Shown here: positions 14,941 through 26,610 of the stretch, in pieces | How the letters are laid out: every line of letters begins with the position of its first letter | Position numbering within the stretch: the first letter of the stretch is position 1 | Origin: Latrodectus hesperus | Lineage: Eukaryota > Arthropoda > Arachnida > Araneae > Theridiidae | Reading direction: 5' to 3' | Assembly: GCA_037975125.1 (NCBI GenBank) | Contig: CM075853.1 | Span: forward strand, 48,924,458 to 48,988,457 | Length of the DNA stretch: 64,000 nucleotides | Notes under the pieces: generated by a model | Told to the model about the DNA's origin: nothing | The model's input: only the letters and a program-made list of their open reading frames with translations | Databases searched by the model: none | Translations under genes and position numbers: made by a program

Positions 14941-15913
14941 CAAGATGGTAGCTGAAATCAGCTATTTTGAATACTGTATTTTAAAATTTTCATATTTTAA
15001 TTCAAATTTTATCTAGAAACATTACATGACTTACAAGAAACTCAATTAAAAATAGTTCAATTTCTTTAATTAGCGTAACTTTTATTTTTTAAATTAATAT
15101 TTCAATTTAATTTAGTCTTCATTTAAAGAATATTAACTAAATCATCCTATTTCTCCTGAGAGAGGAATAAAGAGAATTCTGTACAAAGTGTTTATAAGGT
15201 ATAGCCAAATTTACTTTTATTAAACCTCAATTTGTACCCTGTGCATCAAATTTACTTTTAATATTTAACTTTATAGGCACGTGAATTGGAAATCAGGGGA
15301 CTTCATGGTTTTGTAGCTTTAAGAAAAATCGCACATTTACGTAAAAGTGCTTGCCTTAACGCATAATGCAATGTTTATCAATAGTGTTTAGTAACCATTC
15401 TTGAGTCAGAAAGTTACTTATTTTCTGAAGGGAAACAACATTATTATTTTTTTTATATATCCATTTAATGTATTAGCTAATATTAATTTGCACTCACAAT
15501 GAAAAGTAATTTTACTAAATAGTTTCAAGTATTACAAACAAAATTGATGAAATAAAAAATAAAAAAACTTGCGCAACAATTTATGTTTTTTTTATATCAC
15601 TAAAACTACCTATTAAAATATTTAAAGTAGGAAAATTAATTGAAATATTAATATGCATTTTTATTTCATTAAAATTTAGTCAAAGTTACAAAAAGATGAG
15701 ATAAATTTAAAAGAATTAGAAGTTAGTAAGATCTGTTCGACAGAAATATTTTAGTTACTTCATCATTTTTTTAATAAAGGGTGGTAACAAATAACGCGAT
15801 TGCTGTAAGTTAATAAAAACAATAAATGGACCCTTTCACCTTAGACCGGTTATGCACTATACTCTTTATATACTTACGTCGATGAATTCAAGGTTTCTTT
15901 GTATAATTTTCAA

Positions 15914-15961
15914 AGGGCGTATACTCAAAATAGGGCTCTTGTTGAGTTTTGAATACGCCCT
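15914..15961. repeat. bulged hairpin
   Basis: Arms agggcgtat (15914-15922) and atacgccct (15953-15961) pair perfectly. The stem continues with tcaaaa (15925-15930) against ttttga (15947-15952) after a 2-nt bulge. The loop is 16 nt. Confidence 0.6.
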
Positions 15962-17802
15962 CACGTATTGTGTATTCTTAGCATCTTGAAAACGAAAAAC
16001 AAAGAGTTGGCGTATTCCTTCCAGTCTTTGATCCCATTCTGTTTTGGGTCACATGTTTCAGTAGGGTGGACGCTGCAGTAGCGAATTACGACAAAAGGGG
16101 TCTCAATGCGAGTTAAAATATGTATTCTCGGTCTTCGTTCCACGAAAATGATTTTGGCCGTGAGTCTGATTCGCCTTCCTCCTCTTATCCATTTTTTTGA
16201 TTAAATCTTATTTTTTTTATTATTTAAGTGTATGAATTTTAAGTTAAAAAATGAATAATGCATAGTATGATTCTATTCTCAAACGTGTCTTTTTAAAGAA
16301 AAAAAGAAAATATTAATGTCAAAATGTCTAATACTTTGTTTTGAGATTTTTCCTTATGTTTTTGTAATAAAATAAAGAAAAAATTTTGGCTTTCAATTAG
16401 AATTTGTCATCAGTCATCACATGTGATTTCGAGAATTAAACTGCTCTTCTGAAGTTATTTTGCAATCAAGAAATAAATTTGTGTGCCATTTTCCATAGAA
16501 TAAAAAATATTGCTCAACTAGTGATCATTATCAACTATAAGTATTACCGAGTACAATAGTTAATAATATCTCTAATAATTATCGATGTAATCTGTAATTT
16601 TCAGTGTAATTTCGAAAATTCCTAAAAAGCTACAAAGCTCAAAATTTTTGGATAATCATTAACAAAACATAAAGGAAATACACGTTATACAAAATATCGT
16701 TCTACATTTAAGTAAAGAAATTAAAACATGATAAAAAATCCATAAAATAATAATATCAAAATACTTTTTATTCATTGGAAAACTAGACTTTATATTAATA
16801 ACAGTAATGAATTATGATTTATAAATATAAATGCAAACACTAATATCCATTCCTTATGGAAAGCTTCATTTTAAGAAAATTCTTAAGCAATCGACTCTAC
16901 TCTACTAAGCATGAATTGCATACTTGATTGCAACTTGATGATATTGTTCTGATTTATTTAAATTGTGAAGCACGTTTGAATCGGGCCATAATTATTGCAA
17001 GAGTCTAACACCTTAAACGTGATATTCTTATTTCTGTTGTTCCCAATGTATGAGGTTGCAACCTTAAGGTACCTTGAAACATTAGCGTGGGCTCAAGGCA
17101 CTTTTAATTAAAAGTATCTCACGATTTTAGGTGCTGTTCTGAATTGGTCATGATTATTAAATTAAAATTATCAGTCTTATTTGGAATATGTAGTTACTAT
17201 TATTAAGTTGACCATTGAATTTAACTTTCCTACAGTTTTTATTGTAATTATTACTTTCACTATAATTTACACTTATTTTTGTTATTTTGTTATTTTTATA
17301 ACAGAACTTGGAAGTTTCGAATAATTTTTTTTTTAACAAATTGATTACAATTGAATTTAGTGAACAATATTTCCTTTTATTTCGTTCCGTACGCACTCTC
17401 GTTCAGGCATCACATGACATCGAAAACAATTTTTTAATTTTTGAAAATTATTATTGGAATGAGAGCGAAAGCATTTGTTTCTTGAATCAAGCATTTAGAG
17501 GTAAGCATATATTAAATGCATGCAGATGTAATTTTAAAGTTTGTGTTGTAAAATTTCCATTATAAAAATTTTGAAATAAATAAATTTAAAAACTTAATGA
17601 TTAATAAAAAAAATAAAATATCTTTCTTAGATATTTGATGATATTGTGTTATACTTCAGTTTATTTATTTTTCAATCAAACAATTCATTTCATCAGTTAG
17701 ATAAATTCTATCAAGAACGTATATTTAAGCGATTTTTCATACAAATTAGATAGATATAAACACTTTTATTTTCACAATTCCTAATAATAATTCATACTCT
17801 CC

Positions 17803-17805
<3 letters not shown>

Positions 17806-17882
<77 letters not shown>
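17806..17882. repeat. (TA)n microsatellite
   Basis: A pure alternating TA run of about 77 bp that continues as imperfect TACA/TATA repeats to about 17,905. Confidence 0.97.
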
Positions 17883-17886
<4 letters not shown>

Positions 17887-19297
17887 CATACGTACATATA
17901 TATATTCAAATTTTCAATTGTTATTACTTAATTATTTATCCATTCACGTTAAAATACATATTTTTAAGCTTGTAGTAAATGACACTTGATGTTTTTCAAA
18001 TATTAGTTCATTAAAACTTTAATTTATTAATTTTAGAATTATATGGGAGAAAAAATATTTTTCTTCGTTGACCTAAATAGGAATTGACTTTAAAAAATTT
18101 CTTTCATATTACTAGTTTATTATTAAACGATGCATTTATCGTTTACATTCAGAATTACTGTTTTTTTAAGATATGTCATCCATTTGTGCTATATTCCGCC
18201 ATTGTCAGAATCTAGAGAGGGACAGACAGCTATTTTGTTATTTTTCAATTTCACACATTTAGTGTTGATTAACTTTCGTCAAAACATGTGAAGGAACGAA
18301 TAATTGTCATAATAATGCACGAATATGTGAGGCTATGAGACAAACATTTCCAGAAAAATGCTAGTGGGGAGGGGGCATACGAACCGTAGTTTAAATTGGA
18401 AGGGGATGTTGAAAACGGCATACCTAAAAAGAACACGAATAAAAAAAGAAATTTTTGCAATAATCAGCATCCACGCGAACACCTTCTCTCAACCCACCTG
18501 TACTCGCCCAGAACCCCTCACGCATGAAAGTCTAATAACAAAAACCGACCCCCGCTTTCGCCTCTGCTTTTGAGAGATTTGCAGAGGACCCGAGTGTGAC
18601 GGAAAACGTTGTAGGCAGATGAAATCCATCCTATGGACAGGCAGGCTGACCTTTTACGGCGCCATTGATGCCAAGTCAATCATTGGTCTTATCTGACTCG
18701 GTGATTTTCATATTTCCACTGCAAGACTATTAACGATGGATGCAGCTATCATGCGCGTGCATCCTTGTATTGAAAAGAAATACACTCGCAGGCAAAGAGC
18801 GGATGGTTTGGAGTTGGATCTTAATATTCAGTATTACATTGTTGGTTAGCTATTAATTTGCCACTCAATTTTGTGATGCGGATGGATATCTTTTGATAAT
18901 TCTGTCGTTAACGTAGACTCATTAAAATTGCTTTGAATTTGCTTTATTCGATTTAGATTGTTATTTAATGATCAAAGTCACTCACATGAATCAAACGATA
19001 ATCGGTGATTTTACAAGTAGTCGTTTCTGAAAATTTTATAAAATAAGTTTAATTCGTTAATTATTCCACTAATAATATATCTTCTGTGTTGAAACATACG
19101 AATAAGTTATATGATTATAGGAACCAAGTTATTTAATACTTTAAGTTAAATAATTTGGTAAGTTAAATAAATATTGTACATTATATAGATAAAAATTATG
19201 TACTTTAATTTAAAATCGCAAAAGAAATAAAAAGGTAGAGTACAACATAAAAATTTCAGAAAAACTAAATTAAGATTCAGTAAACCGTAATATTCAA

Positions 19298-19343
19298 ATA
19301 ATAAACAGTACTATGAATTAACATTTATAGTACTGTTTATTAT
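19298..19343. repeat. perfect 17-bp-arm hairpin
   Basis: Arms ataataaacagtactat (19298-19314) and atagtactgtttattat (19327-19343) are exact reverse complements. A G-T pair and three more A-T pairs inside leave a 4-nt loop, so the total stem is about 21 bp. No flanking gene explains it. Confidence 0.9.
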
Positions 19344-19810
19344 ATAATCTTAATATGAACTGCATATCACAAATAAAAAAACAATGATTAATAAAGAGTA
19401 ATAATAATTTTATAAATTATACAAATCCTAAATATTGTACTTCTAGAATTTTAGTAATCAAATATTCAATGAATTTTCTAACCGTCAATATTGCAATTGA
19501 TATCTGGCTGATAGATATTAATATGTAACTTTAGGAATTATTGTGGGAGAAGTATTAATCGCTTTCGAGAAATGCTTCTTATTTAATTAAGTTTTCATAA
19601 ATGACATTGAACATTGAAGGAACATAGCAATGCGTCTTCTTTTTCATTCTTTTTTGTCCTCTTATTAGGTTAACTGCGTGATCATAGAGCGGCAAAAAGA
19701 AAAAAGTATAAACTTGGCAACAAGGACAAATTTATTGAATTGAATTAAATTATGGCATAGTTTATTATGGTTATATGAGTTATGGTAAATATGAAAACAA
19801 CTGTTTTTCC

Positions 19811-19812
<2 letters not shown>

Positions 19813-19868
<56 letters not shown>
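19813..19868. repeat. (TA)n microsatellite
   Basis: An alternating TA run of about 56 bp. Confidence 0.97.
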
Positions 19869-19872
<4 letters not shown>

Positions 19873-20180
19873 CCTATTAAAAGATTGAAATATGTAGAAA
19901 ATAATTTTAAAGGCATTGAATTTTTATTTCTGTTAAAACATTTTATCACGTCAAATGATCAGTTTCAATCATCATTATTTAAAACATGAAACTCTTATTC
20001 ATAGAATTTTCAAGTAGTGCACAACGGAGATGATATATAAAAGTAGAATTGCAGCAGTAAGTCTTTTATACTTTTATTTATAAAGCGCATACTTCCTAAG
20101 TAAGATACCCGGTGTTGTGTTACAGAAAGTTAAAATGCTCTAACATCAAAAAGTTGAAGAAAGAGAGATTCTCATGCAGC

Positions 20181-20216
20181 TTTGTAATTTCACTATATTT
20201 AGTGAAATTACAAAGA
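20181..20216. repeat. perfect 16-bp-arm hairpin with 4-nt loop
   Basis: Arms ctttgtaatttcacta (20181-20196) and tagtgaaattacaaag (20201-20216) are exact reverse complements around tatt. No T-run or gene end nearby suggests a terminator role. It lies about 870 bp from the hairpin at 19,298 but shares no sequence with it. Confidence 0.9.
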
Positions 20217-21580
20217 CGTTTTTGATTCATTACATTTTATTAGAGAAATGAAATCCGCTGGGAAAATAAATGAAATCTATATTTTTCAGAACAAAAGGAT
20301 TGTCATCATCTTTTAAAACCAAACACAGAGAACAATATATAAACAAAATTATAAGATTCTGAAACGGTGAATTAATACCAAAATGTTTTATTCTACAGCA
20401 GTGTTTTGACTCGTAAAGGAAAAAAAGAAAACTAATAATTTGCAGTGGCGGGAAAAGTGAGGCATGCTTCTGACCCGTGGCAGCATTTTAGTCTACATTT
20501 CAAGGTTGTTCAGAGGTGATCTAGAGTAATTTTTTTCTTAGGGTCTTGTTAACCCCCCACACGAAGTAGAGGGAGGAGATGCCCGGGCGAAGCACACTTT
20601 GGCGGGAATTCGTTGGCTTGCTACGTACGGTACTCGAAACCTGTTTCTCTTGAAGTAAGTTGACATTACTTCATCTCGTTGGTGGTCACGCCCCTTGCGT
20701 ACGCATGCGCATTTATTTAGAACGAAATAGAATTGCAATGAAAATAGGTGATTCGTTTTATCGCTTTTCTGGCGAGATATTGTGATTTTTTTAGTCTTTT
20801 TCAGTTCTTTTGAAAACTGTAAGATTTTTTCCCCCAACTAATACAACAAAATATTTCTCTTGTATTTTGTATATTTTTATAATACCTATTTAAGTAATCA
20901 TGAGGAAAAAAGTGCTGTATGAGAAAAGAGGAAAAAAAAATCTTTAAAATAGCTTTAATTAAATAAAAATACATCACTCATAATTAATATATCAATATAT
21001 TTAATAAGTCTGTAAAAATTGTTATCGCACACATTATTGCTTGTACTGTAATAAAAAATATTTAGTTAAAAATTTAAGTCTACTTGCAGTTTCTCTGAAA
21101 TTTGTGAAGGAAATAAATAATGAGAGAGTTATATTACAATTTACTGTAAAATATATTCCACTAAACCTTACATATTTTTAAGAAAAAAAAAATTAAAAAA
21201 TCATGACGCATTTAACTGAATATTGTTGACTGCAATTCTTGAGCTTTTAATAAAAATGTTACAATAAATTTAACTTTTGTTATATTCTTATCTTAATAGA
21301 TTAACTTTTATATATCGTATGACTAAAAGGCATAACATTAAAACTTACATTTTTTATAAAAAAAAAACAAACTAATAAATATAATTTTTGTAATTTTAAT
21401 AATTTATCAAGTGTGAAATTAAATTTTGAAAGATTCAATAAATTTATGAAATGGTTTCAGAATTAGTTTTATCAGCACGTTTATCTAATTTACACTTTAA
21501 ATTTTAAAATATAAAAAAGATATAACGATTAAGAAACATTTTTTATTAATTATGTTCTTTTAATTTGAAACATAGTCGTG
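20217..21580. other. intergenic DNA with a GC-richer, promoter-like patch
   Basis: No gene is supported. The patch at about 20,430-20,720 is GC-richer and contains a CpG-containing palindromic motif (20697-20712, gcgtacgcatgcgcat) similar to an NRF1-type site. The frame open on the minus strand at 20538-20837 lacks an ATG start and shows no domain. Confidence 0.5.
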
Positions 21581-22507
21581 GCTTCTTCTTCTTCTTATTA
21601 TTATTATTAGAGTTGGGTTTGTATGTCATTGGGCACCTCTGCTTTTATCAGCATTTTGTACTATTAACTCCAAACCCAGTGTTTCCTAGTTCCAGTTGCT
21701 CGGGTCACCCATTTTATTAATGAAGTCCGATAGCCCTTTAATGGAGTCTAGATGTAACTCTCTAGTATGGATGATGCCTAACGAAGTTAATCTAGGGAGG
21801 GCAAGGGCCTCGCATTCGTAAATGATATGCTTGGCCGTTTCCTCTTGCATGACATTTCCTGCAGATAGGGTCTTGCTGAAACAGTCCCATTTTATGGAGG
21901 TGTTTTCTGAAATAATAGTGTCCAGTTATGAAGCTTACGATTAAACGTATCTTCTGCCTAGAGCATATTAGAATTTCAGAGGCAATCCTCGTTGATGATC
22001 CACAGATGATTCTGGTCAGAGAGTCAGTCATGCTAGCAATAGCTTCCTGAATTTCACCAGAAGAATATGGTTTGGAGGTCACATCTACCTCCTGTGAAGG
22101 ATTCATTGCTGCCCCTTCACTAGACTGCCTCTGAGTTTCCTTGTCTTTTTCAGCAAGGTCTACTTCAGAGGCTTCACCTGCAAATGCAGAAAGGTTTGTA
22201 ATTTCTTGCGTTTTTTCAGCCACAAGATAACAATTAATAAGCTCAGGTAATATAACAGTCCACCAGGCATTGACTGAGTTACTGGGCAAGGCAAAAAAGC
22301 TCTAGAAGTTCGCCAGGAACTAGAGGCTCCGTTAAGACACCATTACCGCGGTGCCAAATAGCCCTAGGCACGGGTTGCATAACACCAGGGTTTACGGGAG
22401 CTGGTTCGCGGCCTCTGATTCTATATTCAAGGCTATTCTGTCATTCCTACAGGACGTTCGGCGATACACCACCTGCTGACGTGCCTGGTAGCTGCTCAGG
22501 CCCCAGG
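21581..22507 (-). mobile_element. non-autonomous non-LTR retrotransposon (LINE derivative)
   Basis: The 927-bp unit is GC-richer than its flanks. Exact 8-bp copies of tagtcgtg at 21573-21580 and 22508-22515 flank it, as expected for a target-site duplication. In its own (minus) direction it ends in a short-repeat tail of TAA then GAA units (plus strand 21581-21609), typical of several LINE clades. Before the tail lies the C-terminal end of an ORF2-like protein with a CxxC…H…C motif. The 5' part encodes a hydrophilic segment not recognised as reverse transcriptase, so endonuclease and RT are missing. It is probably an internally deleted or fused derivative mobilised by a full-length relative. 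Confidence 0.7.
21686..22289 (-). pseudogene. LINE ORF remnant with one frameshift
   Basis: The first frame (21792-22289) opens without an ATG after an in-frame TAG. It encodes an acidic, hydrophilic region and then a segment with the motifs FITGHYYFRKHLHKMG and CRKC. Such 'TGH…HLxKMG…CxxC' text is characteristic of the end of ORF2 in RNase-H-bearing non-LTR retrotransposons (R1/LOA/I/Jockey-like). Near 21,850 the similarity moves to another frame, which continues with MQEETAKHIIYECEAL and ends at TAG (21686-21688). Together the two frames give the usual CxxC…HxxxxC cluster. The shift means no intact product. The origin of the N-terminal part is uncertain. Confidence 0.65.
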
Positions 22508-22872
22508 TAGTCGTGCCTTAGTCATGTTTATACTAAATATTTTCATTTTTAAAAAATATAATTGTTTAAATGCAGAGTTAATTCGATTGACACACTATTG
22601 CATTCTATGCTACATAGCTTATTAAGAGGTTACCTTTTTTTATATTATTATTATAGTTATTTAAAATAGCATGCTCATTTTCAGAAATGAAAATTAGACA
22701 AAAAACAACTACGATGAGTAATTAATAAACTTTTTTGACTAGTTCTCACAAGAAAAATCACTAAAATATCAGAATAATTTGAATTTTTAGTTTCTTGCGG
22801 AATCTTGTTATTTAGAAATATTTGACAAAATATTTATAAATAGCAATATTTCGCAGGAGAAAAAGAGAAATA

Positions 22873-23462
22873 CAGTTATCCCCTCTATAACACGGTACTT
22901 TTATAACACGCTTTCATATTGCGGGATTTCATGCCCCTCGTATAACACGTGTTTTTCCCCCATATAACGCGCGATTCTCCACGTTATAAACCTGTATTGC
23001 GAAATTTACAATGATTTGTACAATTCACAACCAATTTCACGTACGTGTGCACGTTGTGTCAATACTGTTCTTATAAAATTAAATTAAATTATATATTACT
23101 GATCTTTGAACATTCTGCTAAAAAAAGATGTCGTGGAACGTTATTCCAGATAGCTTCTACAGGGAATAAACATGCAATAAAACTGTTTTTGGAATTATTT
23201 GAAATTAACTGTTTTTTAGTTACATTTGTATAAGTTTTTTTTATTTAAAATATTCTCAATTTGATTTTAATAAAAGGCGAACATTTCCTTCATGACTTAA
23301 TTTTCCCTTAATATTATATTTAAACCCTCTTTAACGAGAAAGTGAATCATTCGTACATAACGCGTTATACAAGGTCATGAGCCTTTATAATATATATATA
23401 TATATATATATCATTTTCCTATAACGTTGAACTTATATACCTTATTAAAGGAGGGATTGCTT
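22873..23462. mobile_element. pogo/Tigger-like MITE
   Basis: The 590-bp unit has imperfect terminal inverted repeats. The left end reads cagttatcccctctataa. The right end, read on the opposite strand, begins aagcaatccctcctttaa. Each is flanked by TA, the usual target of Tc1/mariner-superfamily elements. Several internal copies of 'tataacacg' or 'ataacgcg' near both ends match the subterminal style of Tigger-type MITEs. No transposase frame is present; the 62-codon plus-strand frame at 23045 shows no transposase motif. Confidence 0.55.
23390..23411. repeat. short (TA)n tract
   Basis: A 22-bp alternating run inside the MITE. Confidence 0.9.
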
Positions 23463-24576
23463 TACTTACACATTGATTTTTCACGTTTAATTAATAATAC
23501 AATGTAATTCAATAGCATATAAATGAAGTATCGTAATTAGTTTTAATAATAAATTTTTATTAAATTAAATTAAACTAATTCAAGAATAAAAACAAACAAA
23601 ATCTGTATTATGTCGAAGCATGGCTAAGTCTCCAAATATGCTTTTCATTCTTATATATTCACAATGTTAAAAACTCAAAAGAAATGATTAAATAAACGAA
23701 TCAGAAGGAATACTTACACATGGATATTAGATTTATCATATTTCTGTTAATATCTAAATTTTAACTTTTCTTTCTCAACATGCAAAACATAAAATCTTTT
23801 ATGCATCTTTACGATAGAAATTGCCATTTAGTTGAAAACGGAAAATTCCCTTAAATTGATAATTAATCTTTTATTTTTATTAGAAATATATATTATTAAA
23901 GAGGCATTTAATAAAAATAATTATTAAATCTTTTTCTTTTTAAAATAGTTAGCTTTAATATAGAGATTATAAAATATAAAAAAATTGTTAAAGTAAAAAA
24001 AAAAAAAAACAGACAACAAATTGTATTTTTATTTTAAATTTAAAACATAATTAATAATAGAAAAAAATAACTCGAATTATTATGTTTTATATTTAATTGT
24101 CGTAATTTTTACATTATCATATTATTTAAATAGTAACAATTAAAATTATATTTGGAAAAATAAATCTTTTGGAAATAACTATACAAATAATTTGATGCAT
24201 ATATTTAATCAGTGTCGTTTTTTAAATTTTATGTGTGTATTATTATTAACAGTAAGGAAAAAATTAAAAAAGTTTTCCTCTCCATCAGTTTTTAAAAACT
24301 TCAATTTAGTTTTGTCTTAAAAAAATACTTTTCGCCAAATGTCTTCCCAAACAATCCAAATCTAACTAAAGTAAGGTAACCCTGGACGCGTAGTATTCGA
24401 CTAAACTTGAAGAAAGATCGGACATGGTTGATGCGCTGAAAGTTTGTTGACAATATGTTGCAGTGCTCAGAAAGTTGTTTGCTATCATAATATTAAGGAA
24501 TGCTTTATACTACAGAAATTTTATACTGTTATTGAGGATCACTGAAGATTTGAATGAAATTTTTTCATTGAATTAA
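23463..24576. other. AT-rich intergenic DNA
   Basis: Nothing was identified until about 24,360, where base composition becomes more mixed ahead of the candidate exon at 24,577. Confidence 0.6.
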
Positions 24577-24667
24577 AACACTCGCCTTTGGCGATATTCG
24601 ATTATGTTCTCGCAAACTCGTTGCCAAGAGCAACCACACAACAATATGGAAAGGATTATTTGTTTAG
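24577..24667 (+). CDS. candidate first coding exon, product unknown
   Basis: A frame opens after TAA at 24574 and runs to a strong consensus donor, AG|GTGAGT (donor at 24668). In-frame ATGs are at 24604 and 24646; the second has A at -3 and G at +4. The start at 24646 gives only MERIICL before the donor. An X-box-like motif lies just upstream of that ATG. No downstream exon in matching phase could be recognised, so this may be a first exon of an unidentified gene, a non-coding transcript, or chance. Confidence 0.25.
24620..24634 (+). promoter_or_regulatory. X-box-like (RFX) motif
   Basis: gttgccaagagcaac fits the RFX consensus GTNRCC-N(0-3)-RGYAAC with a 3-base spacer. In animals such motifs near start sites often mark ciliary genes regulated by RFX factors. 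It sits 11 bp before the ATG at 24646. Function is inferred from the motif alone. Confidence 0.45.
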
Positions 24668-25349
24668 GTGAGTGTGTGTGTATCTTATATGTATTTAAAC
24701 GGCAAAATAATTTCACATATGACAGTATTTAGTGTTTAAGAAATATAAAATATTTCAAGACATCTGACTAATTTTTTTCTTGCAAACCTTTATTATAATT
24801 TTATTAGTTCAGGGGAAAAAACATTTCATTGTAAAATCAGAGAAAAAAGTAGTTAGAAGTAGATAACTTTCAAAATAAATAGGCAAAAGGAATGATTATT
24901 AAGTATTTATGAATTTTTATTTAATTAATTATTAAATATAAATATACTTAAATTTCATTAACTATATATGACTAGAATCTTATAATTTGCTCAAATACTT
25001 ATTGTACCTCAAAGTAATGTTATATACTCATAGAATTAAAAAATTTTAAGAGTTATATTTAAATTTTAGTTTTATTTCTTTTTATAATCTAAAAATTGTA
25101 AATAGATTATTTTTAAATTAAAAAAACATCCACATCCAATTTTGTTTATTTATTTAAAATTTTTCTTTGTTTATTTTAACATATTACAATACCTCATGTC
25201 TGATGGTCTTTTTTTTATAACTCAAGTCACTTTTAAACATGTTTAATGTTTTAAATATATTCTAAATCTTCATTGTGAGATATGATTTATTCTTTGCCTT
25301 TAAATTTCTTTCGTGATGCTGAAATTTATTATTATATGTATTGCGCAAA

Positions 25350-25350
<1 letters not shown>

Positions 25351-25382
<32 letters not shown>
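25351..25382. repeat. (TA)n microsatellite
   Basis: An alternating TA run of about 32 bp. Confidence 0.95.
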
Positions 25383-25384
<2 letters not shown>

Positions 25385-26566
25385 CTGTTCTAAACAATTG
25401 TAAGGTATTAATGTGAAGGACTAAGTTTTATGAAGTATCAAATCAAGTTAGCACTTTTGTAGATATGATGTTAATTTTCCTTTTAATACATAGCATAAGT
25501 TTTTGATCTATGTGAAATAAAATTTGTTTCTGCACGTCAAAGATTTCTTTTACACAATAAGCAAAAACATCAGTGTTTAAAACATTTATGCAATTAATAT
25601 GGTAATTTGATAATTATGAAATATTATTGAGCATTTGTAATTGTTACTTCTGTGAAAGGGAATTCTAGATTATTTATAATAAAATAAATGTAGCAAGATA
25701 TGTATACTTCCTCAAAAAGTATGAGATTAAAATTTTTTATACAATTAATTTAAGTACAGAAAGGTACTTCTGTAAATTTGAACCAATCTGGGGTCTGGGA
25801 TGAAAGAATTTATCTAATATTTTGTTAAATTGTTAACTATCAAAGCTATCTTTGAAAGGAAGAGTCTGACAAGTATTAGGTCTGAAATTTTTAGGGTTTC
25901 TGCCATCAGAATATTCATATTTATGATAACTAAAACATTTCTAACGAATGAAAATTGGAGATCTTTCTCAGAAATATTTCAATTGCTTGCATGAACTATC
26001 TGAGCAGCCTTGTTAGGGAACTCTTGATCTCTAAATTGTCTGAGATTCTTATCCTGAAATTAGCCAATATTTTTATCATGGAGTTACACATTGTAAATGT
26101 ATTTAATATTTGAAGTAATAATTTTTGATATTATTTTTTTTAATTAATTTTAATTCTATAAGAACTGTTTTATGTATGAAATATATTTCTTTAAAAAAAT
26201 GTGGGCTTCATTAGCTTGATGAAAATGTGCTAATTTATTCAGACTCTTTAATTTCTGTAAGAAACATTTCGAAATCATGCCACTCAAATAATGAGTCAAA
26301 AAATTAGTTAAAATTTAACAATAGTTCATCTAAGAAAGTGCTTTATATGAGATTAAATAATTTCATTAAATGAGTATCATTAAAAAAAGTGGTATATAAG
26401 TAATTATAGCAAAAATATTTTTAAACAATTCCAGATAAAAGAAATGTTTTTATTTCTTTACATTTAGATACTAAGAAATATATTAGAATTATATGTTTAT
26501 TATATAATATTTAGAAAAGGACTGGATTAAAATAAAGCTTTAATAATAATTATGCAAGTATATAAC

Positions 26567-26610
26567 ATTAAATTAATAATTTTATTAAATTAATAATTTT
26601 ATTAAATTAA
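26567..26610. repeat. 17-bp tandem repeat, about 2.6 copies
   Basis: The unit attaaattaataatttt occurs at 26567 and 26584, with a partial third copy from 26601. It is probably simple slippage in AT-rich DNA. Confidence 0.85.

Larger units (their letters stand above)
14965..19297. other. intergenic DNA with two GC-richer islands
   Basis: No supported gene was found. Less AT-rich islands lie at about 15,830-16,190 (with the hairpin at 15,914) and 18,180-18,850. The second is unusually rich in non-repetitive sequence and could be regulatory. The rest is AT-rich, with a (TA)n tract at 17,806. Confidence 0.6.

Noticed and set aside
18358..18573. 71-codon plus-strand frame with ATG
   Set aside because: No domain or splice context; the opposite strand is open too, so composition explains it.
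20538..20837. 99-codon frame on the minus strand
   Set aside because: It begins with TTG, has no domain, and its composition matches a GC-richer patch where stops are rare by chance.
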